In this document: one piece after another, positions 1-6,647 of the stretch
How positions within the stretch are numbered: position 1 is the stretch's first letter
Layout of the letters: the number at the start of each line of letters is the position of its first letter
Origin: Hoyosella subflava DQS3-9A1
GTDB lineage: Bacteria > Actinomycetota > Actinomycetes > Mycobacteriales > Mycobacteriaceae
DNA length: 64,000 bases
Assembly: GCF_000214175.1 (NCBI RefSeq)
Contig: NC_015564.1
Span: forward strand, 2,666,001-2,730,000
Direction: 5' to 3'
Program-made: the position numbers and the translations under genes
Notes under the pieces: generated by a model
Seen by the model: the letters and a program-made list of their open reading frames with translations, nothing else
Databases searched by the model: none
Told to the model about the DNA's origin: nothing

Positions 1-77
1 AGGCCAGCCCCACTTAGCACCTGGGCAATGACCAGGACGAGCAGTGTCCGGCGCTGCACCTCCGCTTGCTTAGTCAT
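1..77 (-). CDS. MFS-type transporter, N-terminal fragment (cut by window start)
   Basis: Only the first 25 or so codons are present; the gene continues beyond position 1. The visible N-terminus starts MTKQAEVQRR and runs straight into a hydrophobic stretch (LLVLVIAQVLSGAGL), which resembles the first membrane helix of a major facilitator superfamily permease with its typical Q-x-L-x-G-x-G pattern. A strong ribosome binding site (GGAAGGAG) sits about seven bases before the ATG. Substrate cannot be guessed. Another polytopic membrane protein family would also fit so short a fragment. Confidence 0.5.
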   Translation of the reverse strand, partial: MTKQAEVQRRTLLVLVIAQVLSGAG

Positions 78-87
78 TCTGGCTCCT

Positions 88-105
88 TCCGGCTCTTCAG
101 CCGGA
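88..105 (-). promoter_or_regulatory. Leader hairpin just upstream of the MFS gene RBS
   Basis: A perfect 7-bp stem (TCCGGCT / AGCCGGA) with a CTTC loop ends next to the AAGGAG ribosome binding site of the transporter gene read on the minus strand. No T-run follows, so it is not an obvious terminator. A leader structure affecting translation is possible, but this is inference. Confidence 0.3.
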
Positions 106-205
106 GCTGCTTTTAGACGAGCAGGTGCAGAACGTACAGAATCTCTTCGAAGACGTACCCTTTGGACGTACCCGCACAAAAGCACCCGGGCTCGGCGCTA
201 GCGGC

Positions 206-1024
206 TCATATCGTGAACTTGAGGTTCTCCGCGATACGGCGTCCGAGTTCGGCGTCTCCCGCTGACTCGATGTCATCCCACTTGTCTTGAGGATTAACAC
301 GCCCGCACGCAAGCCGTACGTACAGGCCAGAATCAAGCCGCAGATGCACCGTTGGATCCGCGTCTAACGATTCGATGAGTCGTGCGCGTCCCTCTACTGC
401 CACGTTGAACGTCCGGGCGAGCGCACCTGTCAGCTCAAGCACGATCCTGGATCCGGCGGGTGCTTGTGCCCGCTTCCCGACAGCGAAGCCGATCGCCCTG
501 GATATCACCTCCATCGATAGGTCGCCTCGCACCCCGCCTTCGTCGCCGGGCATGCCGACTGCGTCGCGAATATCGAGCTCATGCACCCAGCAGTCAAACA
601 AGCGGATGAGCATGAACCCACCCACAGTCGTGGGACCTGCCGGACCTATCGTCTCTTCGGTCCACTGCGCGTCGGTCAGGCTGGAGAGAAACTCGCGTCG
701 ACGTCCAGTGACCTCCCGGAATATCTGCAGCATCTCCGTCGGGCTATGCGCGCGCAGGTGTAGCACCCATCTTTCGTTGAACGCACCGATGTCATTGTGG
801 ACGTGCTCGAGTTCCTTGACGTCCGTGTCCGTCTTTGGCGCCCGTTCGCCGAGTAGCAGCGACTCCGTACCAATGATGTGTGAAACAACATCGTGAACCG
901 TCCAGCCAGGAAGGGCGGTCGGTGTGTGCCACTGATCCTCAGTGAGTTCGCTGAGCAGGGCGTCGAGTGTGGACCACTGTTCGAAGAGCGCCTCGGTGAC
1001 GGTGCGCTGATCAGGCTGGGACAT
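206..1024 (-). CDS. Mycothiol-dependent maleylpyruvate isomerase-like (DinB-fold) protein
   Basis: A 272-residue protein of the MDMPI / DinB-like superfamily. The N-terminal half shows the family signature: helix 1 with EALFEQWSTLDALLSELTEDQW, then the PTALPGWTVHDVVSHI block whose histidine is part of the usual three-His metal site. A C-terminal MDMPI_C-like domain follows after about residue 150 (GARLIESLDAD region). Members use mycothiol, the actinobacterial thiol, in isomerisation or thiol transfer; the substrate is unknown here. The gene faces the M24 gene at 1091, and a GTTAGCTAAC palindrome (1050-1059) lies in the 66-base divergent gap. Family assignment is solid; the exact reaction is not. 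Confidence 0.8.
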   Translation of the reverse strand: MSQPDQRTVTEALFEQWSTLDALLSELTEDQWHTPTALPGWTVHDVVSHIIGTESLLLGERAPKTDTDVKELEHVHNDIGAFNERWVLHLRAHSPTEMLQIFREVTGRRREFLSSLTDAQWTEETIGPAGPTTVGGFMLIRLFDCWVHELDIRDAVGMPGDEGGVRGDLSMEVISRAIGFAVGKRAQAPAGSRIVLELTGALARTFNVAVEGRARLIESLDADPTVHLRLDSGLYVRLACGRVNPQDKWDDIESAGDAELGRRIAENLKFTI

Positions 1025-1090
1025 TAATGACTCCTCTCGCGCGTCTAGAGTTAGCTAACCAGGCGGGCTGAGTGCGCGTAGGGTCGGGGC

Positions 1091-2314
1091 ATGAGCCCAG
1101 TTCCCAACCTGCTGCCCCTGGGTGAGTGTGCGACTCCCCCTTGGCTATCCGATCCCGACCGTTTGTCCGCTGTGTCCGGTGCGGAGGAACCTTCCTTCCC
1201 GGCGGCCGAGTACGAGCAGCGCCTCAGCCGAGTACGTGCTGCGATGGCCGGCGCGGGGCTTGACGCGCTGGTTGTGTCACGGCCCGCCGCGGTGGAATAC
1301 CTGTGCGGCTACTTTTCCGCTGAGACGATTCCGCAGCCAGTCCTCGTGACAGGCTCGGACCTCGTGCTGTTCGTTCCCGATTTCGAAGTCGGCCGGGCTG
1401 TCGCAAGCTCGTACGCTCCAGAGGTGCGGTACTTCAGGTACGCCGTCGCCCATCTCGCGTACGCGAATGTCGGGGATCACGTCGCCCATCAGGTCGGTAC
1501 TTCCGCGCGGATAGGAACGGACTCCCGCACTCCGATCGCTGTCGTTGACGGCCTTCGTGCCGCCTCTGTTTCAGTAGCGACGGGAGCAGACATCACCGAC
1601 ACAGTACGGCTCGTGATGTCACCAGCCGAGATCAGCGCGGTGGAGACCGCAGCGGAATCCACACAGCGGGGCGTCGAGGCCGGCATCGCGGCCGCCGCGG
1701 CGCCCGGCGCCACGGACGCGCAGGTTGCCGCAGCGATCAGCGCCGGTCTTGTCGAGCGGGCCACCTCGCGTTCCGCATGGCAAGTTGTCGTAGCGACGGG
1801 TAAGCGGGCCGGTATCCCGCACTCGACGTGGCGCAATCTTCCGCTTGTCGATGGTTCAACATTCCTCGAGTTCGCGGGAACTCACCACCGGTACCACGCC
1901 CCGATCATGCGGTCAGTCTGCCGTGGCGAGCCCTCCGCCCTGGTGAAAACCCTGGCTAATCTATCCGAAACGTGTGTCGCCGCAGTACTGGAGACTGCGC
2001 GCGCGGGCGTGGCGTGCAGAGACGTCGCTGAGCAGGTGACGAAGGCGCTCGGCCCGCTCCCCGACGGCGTGGTGTTCCACGAGCTGTACGGCTACCCCGT
2101 TGGCCTTGCTCATCCACCCCACTGGATGGACGGAGCCCCGTTCAACATCACGATCGACAACCCCGAGCCATTAGAAGCCGGAATGGTTTTCCACATGCCG
2201 GGGTCTTTCCGCTCCATCGGACTTGGAGGTGTCGGCCTGAGCCAGACATTCGTGATCGAGGAAAACGGGACGCGTCCGTTGACGCACGGTAAAGCCGAGA
2301 TGGTGTACCTCTGA
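1091..2314 (+). CDS. M24 (creatinase/prolidase-fold) family protein lacking canonical metal ligands
   Basis: A 407-residue two-domain protein: a creatinase N-terminal-like domain (residues about 35-165, with EYEQRLSRVRAAMAGAGLDALVVS) and a pita-bread M24 domain (about 175-400). Dinuclear-metal M24 peptidases need Asp-Asp-His-Glu-Glu. Here the first Asp region reads FLEFAGTHHRYHAPIMRS and the last Glu segment reads GVGLSQTFVIEENG, so the aspartates are missing, as in the metal-independent creatinase / ectoine-hydrolase branch. An amidino- or C-N hydrolase on a small molecule is therefore more likely than an Xaa-Pro peptidase. Its TGA overlaps the ATG of the next gene (TGATG), implying translational coupling. 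No strong RBS is seen before the ATG. Confidence 0.75.
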   Translation: MSPVPNLLPLGECATPPWLSDPDRLSAVSGAEEPSFPAAEYEQRLSRVRAAMAGAGLDALVVSRPAAVEYLCGYFSAETIPQPVLVTGSDLVLFVPDFEVGRAVASSYAPEVRYFRYAVAHLAYANVGDHVAHQVGTSARIGTDSRTPIAVVDGLRAASVSVATGADITDTVRLVMSPAEISAVETAAESTQRGVEAGIAAAAAPGATDAQVAAAISAGLVERATSRSAWQVVVATGKRAGIPHSTWRNLPLVDGSTFLEFAGTHHRYHAPIMRSVCRGEPSALVKTLANLSETCVAAVLETARAGVACRDVAEQVTKALGPLPDGVVFHELYGYPVGLAHPPHWMDGAPFNITIDNPEPLEAGMVFHMPGSFRSIGLGGVGLSQTFVIEENGTRPLTHGKAEMVYL

Positions 2315-3102
2315 TGGACGTACTCGTCACCGGTGCTTCAGGGATGCTCGGGCGCGAAGTTGTCGCCCGGCTCCTTGCCCGGGGGCACAGTGTTCGGGGC
2401 GTCAGCCGGAAGTCCAGGTCTTCGCAGCAAAAAGACTTTGCGTGGATCCAGGGGGATTTGCGTACCGGAGCCGGCCTGGACAGCGCGATGGAAGGCGTGG
2501 GAACGGTGGTTCACTGCGCGACAGGTTTCGGCCGCCACACTGAGGAAAAGCTCGCTCACACGATCACCGAAGCAGCTCAGCGAACGTCGGTTTCACACGT
2601 CGTCTACGTGTCGATAGTCGGCGTGGACCGAATTCCGCTGCCCTACTACAAACAGAAGCTACGGGCCGAAGAGGTCTTCAGAAGTTCCGGTTTGCCCGTG
2701 ACAATCGTTCGCGCAACACAGTTTCATGACCTGGTGCGTGCGATTTTCGCAGCGTCGGCAAAGTCCCCTGTAATGGTCGTACCGAACATTCGGTTTCAGC
2801 CAATTGATGCGGGTGACGTTGCTGCACGCCTGGCGTTTATCGCCGCATCAAGCCCAGCGGAAGGGGAAATCGAAATCGGCGGGCCGCAAGTCGAGTCGGC
2901 TACGGATCTCGCACACGCGTACGTGGCTGCCGCTGGCAGAAAACGCCGAATAGTGCCCTTTTCACTTCCGGGCGCTATCTTCCGCGGATACTCGGAGGGT
3001 TACCATCTGAGCCCTGGCAATGCGTTAGGCGAAGTGACGTTTGCGCAGTATCTTGACCGCCACCCCGACCTGCGCCGCGCCGCCTACCGCACTACCTCAT
3101 AG
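2314..3102 (+). CDS. Atypical SDR / NmrA-like NAD(P)-binding protein
   Basis: A 262-residue Rossmann protein. The N-terminus MDVLVTGASGMLGREV carries the TGxxGxxG nucleotide-binding motif of extended and atypical short-chain dehydrogenases, and the next strands (VVHCATGF, VVYVSIVGVD) match the NmrA/SDR_a5 pattern. A canonical YxxxK is replaced by a YYKQK-like segment near residue 110. It is co-translated with the upstream M24 protein (shared TGATG), so the two probably act on the same pathway. Its stop lies six bases from the convergent secreted-protein gene. Substrate unknown. Confidence 0.75.
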   Translation: MDVLVTGASGMLGREVVARLLARGHSVRGVSRKSRSSQQKDFAWIQGDLRTGAGLDSAMEGVGTVVHCATGFGRHTEEKLAHTITEAAQRTSVSHVVYVSIVGVDRIPLPYYKQKLRAEEVFRSSGLPVTIVRATQFHDLVRAIFAASAKSPVMVVPNIRFQPIDAGDVAARLAFIAASSPAEGEIEIGGPQVESATDLAHAYVAAAGRKRRIVPFSLPGAIFRGYSEGYHLSPGNALGEVTFAQYLDRHPDLRRAAYRTTS

Positions 3103-3107
3103 AACGC

Positions 3108-3443
3108 TCAATGCGTTACTTCAACGTGCCAGCTCCGCAGCGTGAATGGCACATCACAACTCGTCCACGACTGCTGGAAGCCCCACACATGGGGGCCGTG
3201 CCGATCGTAGGTGGTCCACGGCGCCCACCATGCCCAGCACGTCACCCTGACGCGATGCGTCACGTTGGGGGTGAAACATTGTGAGTACGCGGCAGTTCCA
3301 AATACCGGGTTCGCGTTGCACGTTTCATGTGCCACCGGAACTGGATTAGCCTGCACGGTTGCTGTCCCGCCGACAACCGTGGCTGCCGTAACGAAAGCAG
3401 CAGCGAACAGGCCCGCCGCGACCCTCTTGATCGCGGATTTCAT
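3108..3443 (-). CDS. Small secreted protein with Sec signal peptide, four cysteines
   Basis: A 111-residue protein of unknown function. I choose the ATG at 3443 (MKSAIKRV) because GGGAGGAGG sits six bases upstream; a longer reading adds 19 unlikely residues. The N-terminus is a classical Sec signal (MKSAIKRVAAGLFAAAFVTA) with a probable cleavage after VQA near residue 32. The mature part of about 80 residues contains four cysteines (ETC, SQC, VTC, TSC) and several tryptophans, consistent with a small disulfide-stabilised exoprotein. The promoter region holds a perfect CATACAA dyad and an exact CRP/GlxR-type box about 100 bases upstream. I do not recognise the family. Confidence 0.7.
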   Translation of the reverse strand: MKSAIKRVAAGLFAAAFVTAATVVGGTATVQANPVPVAHETCNANPVFGTAAYSQCFTPNVTHRVRVTCWAWWAPWTTYDRHGPHVWGFQQSWTSCDVPFTLRSWHVEVTH

Positions 3444-3529
3444 GACGCCTCCTCCCGGGCCGCGCGTCGTGCGCGACACGAGCGCCCAGCCCGTTCCCAA
3501 TCAAAGTGATGGCTCCCTAGTTAGGTAGC

Positions 3530-3546
3530 CATACAAACATTGTATG
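3530..3546. promoter_or_regulatory. Perfect inverted repeat CATACAA-ACA-TTGTATG
   Basis: A 7-bp perfect dyad with a 3-base spacer, 87 bases upstream of the secreted-protein start and abutting the CRP-like box. The layout suggests a binding site for a second, dimeric repressor or activator; which one cannot be told. Confidence 0.45.
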
Positions 3547-3560
3547 TGATTCACATCACA
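3545..3560. promoter_or_regulatory. CRP/GlxR/Cmr-type cAMP receptor site (TGTGA-N6-TCACA)
   Basis: The bases TGTGATTCACATCACA match the consensus TGTGA-N6-TCACA exactly at all ten fixed positions. In Corynebacterium, GlxR binds TGTGA-N6-TCACA, and mycobacterial CRP uses a related site (established knowledge). The centre is CA instead of the TA often favoured. It lies 102 bases before the start of the secreted-protein gene, in a gap that holds no other start codon, so that gene is the likely target. Confidence 0.6.
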
Positions 3561-3850
3561 TTTGATCAAGAGATTGGGCGGGAATCGAGTTCCAAGTATT
3601 CATTCCGCCAAGGACGGAAAGCAAACAAGGCGACGTCAATATTGCGACGCGGTGTTTCTATTTCGAATTCAATCTGAATGTCTGCAAGCAACCCGACCGA
3701 CATGACGACCTCTCACTCACCCGTTCATACCCGGAACTCCGGACATGCTTCGATCGTCGCTGCTAAGGGCGAGCTGCTGAACACACCGCAGGGGTGGTAC
3801 TTCCCCACCCTGAACGTTAATCCGATGAGGTCACCGCTTTCGCACGGCCA

Positions 3851-4606
3851 CTAGCTCGCGCCAATCCCGTCCAACAAGCACTTCAGCGCGAACTCGGCGG
3901 CGTGCGACGTCTGGCTTGTGGTTGTCTCGTCGTAGCCACCGCCCTCCCACGCTGCCGTCATTGCAGGGTGGCGCGCAGGCTCGAAGTACTTTTCCCACAA
4001 CTCCATCCGGTCACCCCACCATGCATCGTTGCTTTGCCCGGTCACTCGTTCCAAATACGCAGCCTCAGCCTCCTCGCGCCCGATGGCGTGGGCGAGCATC
4101 GTGATGGCGTGCGCAGCTGCAGTTCGCTGCCGCGGTGGGAGATTCACGTCAGCGAGGGCCGACAAGACATATTCACTCTCGCCGAGCATTCCCGGGCCGA
4201 TTGGCGGGCGCACGGTGGACACCTGGCCAAGCCACACGTGCCGCCGGTACATGCCACGCACCACATCTGCATACCTCGTTACCTGGATTCGCCACGACCC
4301 TTCTGCGGATGGCCAGTCTGCCGAGAAGAGCACGCTGTCGACCATCAAGTCGAGAAGTTCCCCTTTCGACGGTACGTACGTGTACAGCGTCATTGTCCCG
4401 ACTCCGAGCTGTCCCGCTACACGGCTCATCGATAGCGCGTCGAGCCCGAGGGCATCGGCCACACCTATCCCTGCCGCAACCACGGCATCAATCGTGAGCC
4501 CCGGCTTGCGCCCTGCAGTTGGCGCAGTTGCAGCGGCACCCGCCGTATGACGCCAGAGCAGGGGAAGCACACGATCGGGGTCCGCTGAGCCGCTGTAGAT
4601 GGTCAC
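3851..4606 (-). CDS. TetR/AcrR-family repressor with TetR_C_1-like C-terminal domain
   Basis: A 251-residue TetR-family regulator. The DNA-binding helix-turn-helix lies unusually far in (about residues 35-85: LTIDAVVAAGIGVADALGLDALSMSRV, then GTMTLYTYVPSKGELLDLM), after a 34-residue N-terminal extension. The C-terminal half has the RHVWLGQVSTVRPPIGPGML pattern typical of the TetR_C_1 ligand domain. Start is GTG at 4606, eight bases after AAGGAG. It is divergent from the NAD(P)-binding protein at 4688, and two copies of a CGTAT-N3-ATACG dyad fill the gap, so autoregulation plus control of the neighbour is the simplest reading. Ligand unknown. Confidence 0.9.
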   Translation of the reverse strand: MTIYSGSADPDRVLPLLWRHTAGAAATAPTAGRKPGLTIDAVVAAGIGVADALGLDALSMSRVAGQLGVGTMTLYTYVPSKGELLDLMVDSVLFSADWPSAEGSWRIQVTRYADVVRGMYRRHVWLGQVSTVRPPIGPGMLGESEYVLSALADVNLPPRQRTAAAHAITMLAHAIGREEAEAAYLERVTGQSNDAWWGDRMELWEKYFEPARHPAMTAAWEGGGYDETTTSQTSHAAEFALKCLLDGIGAS

Positions 4607-4630
4607 GGTGGGTACTCCTTCGCTCCATTT

Positions 4631-4645
4631 TCGTATACCATACGA
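4631..4645. promoter_or_regulatory. Perfect TetR operator TCGTAT-ACC-ATACGA
   Basis: A perfect 6-bp dyad with a 3-base centre, flanked by TTT and TAAAA, inside the tetR/NmrA divergent promoter. Size and symmetry are those of a TetR dimer site. Confidence 0.65.
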
Positions 4646-4656
4646 TAAAAGGCCTT

Positions 4657-4671
4657 CCGTACGTCATACGA
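4657..4671. promoter_or_regulatory. Second, imperfect copy of the same operator
   Basis: CCGTAC-GTC-ATACGA repeats the upstream operator with the right half intact and the left half altered at two positions. The centres are 26 bp apart. It overlaps the region where the promoter of the gene at 4688 should lie. Confidence 0.55.
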
Positions 4672-4687
4672 GAAAGCGATAACCTTT

Positions 4688-5485
4688 ATGACCATCCTGG
4701 TTACAGGCGCCACAGCGAACATCGGGCGGCTCGTCGTCGATGAACTCCTCGAGCTTGGCGCGACTGATATCCGCGCACTAACCGCGAATCCAGCGAAAGC
4801 TCAACTACCCGAGTGCGTCGACGTCGTGGAGGGCTACGTGGGCCGCCCCGAAACGCTCACACGGGCGCTAGCTGGTGTGGAACGGATGTATCTCGCGCCA
4901 GTGGTCGAGACTGCCGGTGCCGTTACGGCGATGGCGCGGGAGGCAGGTGTGGAACACATCGTCGACCTAGCTGGCGGTGGCTGGTGGCGTCCAGTCGAGG
5001 AAGCCGTGGAAAATTCGGGCGTGCCATGGACGCACCTCGGTCCGGGCGAATTCATGTGGAACACCGAGATCTGGGCTGATCAGATCAAGACCACCGGCGC
5101 GGTTCGCGACGCGTTCCCCGAAGCCGCGAACGCACCGATCGCCGTGGAGGACATCGCCGATGTGGCCGCCCGCACACTGACCGAAGGCGGCCACATCGGC
5201 AGGGCCTACGAGCTGACCGGACCTGAAACACTCACGAGACGCGAGATGGTGCGACAGATCGGCGAGGCACTCGGCCGGGAGATTCCGTTCATCGAAGTAT
5301 CCCGCGAGGAAGCAATCGCGAACCTCATCCCCGCGATGGGCGACCAGGCTGAGTGGTACGTCGATATCCACGCGGAACTCATCGACGCACCCCAGCAGGC
5401 AAATCAGCTCGTCGAAGAACTCACGGGCAGACCAGCGATGACATTTGCGGAGTGGGCGCGCCGAAACACGAGTCTGTTCCAGTGA
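4688..5485 (+). CDS. NmrA-like NAD(P)-binding oxidoreductase
   Basis: A 265-residue atypical short-chain dehydrogenase. MTILVTGATANIGRLVVDEL gives the GxxxxxG dinucleotide-binding loop; RALTANPAKAQLP and the following GYVGRPETLTRALAGVERMYL match the NmrA/SDR_a5 (NAD(P)H:quinone reductase- or azoreductase-like) pattern. No catalytic YxxxK is evident, as usual in this subgroup. The C-terminal part (EMVRQIGEALGREIPFIEVSREEA) is the usual helical cap. It is divergently paired with a TetR gene over a two-operator promoter, which suggests induction by a toxic or redox-active compound. The start has only a weak RBS. Confidence 0.8.
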   Translation: MTILVTGATANIGRLVVDELLELGATDIRALTANPAKAQLPECVDVVEGYVGRPETLTRALAGVERMYLAPVVETAGAVTAMAREAGVEHIVDLAGGGWWRPVEEAVENSGVPWTHLGPGEFMWNTEIWADQIKTTGAVRDAFPEAANAPIAVEDIADVAARTLTEGGHIGRAYELTGPETLTRREMVRQIGEALGREIPFIEVSREEAIANLIPAMGDQAEWYVDIHAELIDAPQQANQLVEELTGRPAMTFAEWARRNTSLFQ

Positions 5486-5968
5486 CCTAGCTGGGCGGTC
5501 ACCTTGTCAAAAGGATCGAGGCGGCTGAGAACCCTCGCGCCGAACACCGCGGTCTAGAAGTCGATCGCGTTGTGTACTGGCCGTTTTGCTGCTTTCATTT
5601 GCTCGCTCATACGAGCGACAATATTGGCGAGTTCAGTGGTGGCGCTTGAAGATCTGCGACAGATGCGGGACTGGATGTGGGACACGAGGATTGCTGTTTG
5701 CCCGCCTTCCAGCGACACGGCAGGCTGTCTCACAATGTGATTGTCGCGCGTAGGCGGGCAAACATAGGTCACTTTTTTTCCCGTGAACGCACCACAAAGC
5801 CGCGGGCCGGTCAAGCTGGACCACCGGGCGATCGCAGCGGACTTCGGCGAAGCGGTGATTTCGTTGCCCGCTGGCGGGACCACCGCAGTTGCTGCAGTGC
5901 GGGAGAGCTCACTTCTCACGCGATTTCGCCGCGACCGTTGGCCTCACACCGCGACAATTCGTGGACAG
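5486..5968. other. 483-base gap between convergent genes, carrying a dispersed inverted repeat
   Basis: I see no supported gene. A 121-codon minus-strand reading frame covers much of the gap but crosses the inverted repeat at 5696-5763, has no recognisable domain and no good RBS. A smaller perfect dyad (TCGCTC-ATAC-GAGCGA, 5603-5618) also lies here. The repeat is followed on the plus strand by seven consecutive T (5773-5779), compatible with termination of the gene ending at 5485. Confidence 0.6.
5696..5763. repeat. Dispersed inverted repeat, copy 1 (arms GTTTGCCC...AGCGAC / GTCGC...GGGCAAAC)
   Basis: Two 21-base arms (5696-5716 and 5743-5763) form a stem of 12 outer and 5 inner paired bases around a 4-base mismatch, with a 26-base loop. 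Each arm matches the corresponding arm of the perfect copy at 55799-55863 at 17 of 21 positions. The loops differ. It sits between convergent genes, like copy 2. A bidirectional terminator, REP-like or MITE-like element are all possible. Confidence 0.75.
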
Positions 5969-6493
5969 TCAGTCTTCGGCGATCTCCTGACTGCTGAAGT
6001 GCTCGCGCTGCGCGGGGTAGTAGTCCTCAAACTTCGGCTGGGGAGACCCTTCGCGTGCTGAAACCAGCATGTCGAGGTAATACTCCCAGCCTGCTCCGAC
6101 ATCCCCCACGTCAACGCCCGGGACGATGTGATGAGCTAGCGCAAGAGTCGTGAAGCCCGCCTCCTCCCCCAGGGTGAGGCTGATTCGCCACGCGGTAGAT
6201 TCGTCCTCACTCGTGAGAAGTACCAAATCCAGCCTGCTCGGAGGCTCGCACCGCACGATCCGCGCATCGCACCACGGCTGCCCCTCCTCGAAGAGCATCT
6301 GCACGCTGATAGACGATCCGGCATCCGGCTTGTCACCGTCGCTGGTCTTCCACGGGCCGTACCATCGCTCGGTCCGATCGCTCTCTGTGATGCTCGACCA
6401 AACGTCACTGATCGGAGCGGGAAATGTCCGCTTGATGACGAGTTCCGTGCGGTCAGCTGCCCTCACGAGCCGCCCGGTGGGTGTAGGTGCCAT
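5969..6493 (-). CDS. SRPBCC / AHSA1-domain protein
   Basis: A 174-residue START-like (Bet v1 fold) protein. The core signature KRTFPAPISDVWSSITESDRTERWYGPWK near residues 20-50 is that of the activator of Hsp90 ATPase homologue 1 (AHSA1/CalC) family, followed by the expected GSSISVQM and TLALAHHI strands. I place the start at 6493 (MAPTPTGR), nine bases after a GAGGAAGGAA Shine-Dalgarno; 24 extra codons are open upstream. Such proteins bind small hydrophobic ligands and often sit beside ArsR-type regulators; none is seen here. It is divergent from the ABC exporter operon at 6648. Confidence 0.8.
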   Translation of the reverse strand: MAPTPTGRLVRAADRTELVIKRTFPAPISDVWSSITESDRTERWYGPWKTSDGDKPDAGSSISVQMLFEEGQPWCDARIVRCEPPSRLDLVLLTSEDESTAWRISLTLGEEAGFTTLALAHHIVPGVDVGDVGAGWEYYLDMLVSAREGSPQPKFEDYYPAQREHFSSQEIAED

Positions 6494-6597
6494 GCCGGTT
6501 TCCTTCCTCGGATGTTTGACGCGCTTAGTCCGGTATACCTCGGTTACCCCCGTCTCAAGCATCAAAGAACTCAGACTGTACGAGTCTCGCTACTTTA

Positions 6598-6615
6598 GAT
6601 AGTATATCTACTATC
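6598..6615. promoter_or_regulatory. Operator-like dyad GATAGTA-TATC-TACTATC upstream of ABC operon
   Basis: A perfect 7-bp dyad with a 4-base centre, 33 bases before the ABC ATPase start and in the divergent gap to the AHSA1 gene. A shorter dyad AGACT-GTACG-AGTCT (6573-6587) lies just upstream. The small XRE regulator at the end of the operon, or a GntR/PadR protein elsewhere, could use it. Confidence 0.5.
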
Positions 6616-6647
6616 ATTTTGAGCAGTTCAACTATGAGAGAGGCTCC

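Larger units (their letters stand above)
3444..3850. other. 407-base intergenic region, AT-richer than surroundings
   Basis: No convincing gene is visible. The part next to the secreted-protein start holds the CATACAA dyad and the CRP-like box annotated separately. The remainder (about 3560-3780) is noticeably AT-richer than neighbouring genes and has only weak dyads (for example CAATATTG near 3648). An imperfect GC-rich hairpin (about 3789-3812, CAGGGGTGG and CCACCCTG) lies just beyond the tetR stop and could end that transcript, but it has no T-run. Confidence 0.5.

Noticed and set aside
1489-1836. Minus-strand frame antisense to the M24 gene
   Set aside because: Low-complexity Ala/Thr/Ser/Arg composition typical of a GC-rich shadow frame; the plus-strand gene has clear family features.
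3640-3660. CAATATTG and neighbouring short dyads in the AT-rich gap
   Set aside because: Too short and not placed at a promoter; expected by chance in AT-rich sequence.
5554-5919. 121-codon minus-strand frame between convergent genes
   Set aside because: It spans the inverted repeat, has no recognisable domain or good RBS, and fits better as non-coding sequence.
5783-6061. 92-codon plus-strand frame
   Set aside because: Runs antisense into the well-supported AHSA1 gene and lacks an RBS and any family similarity I can see.
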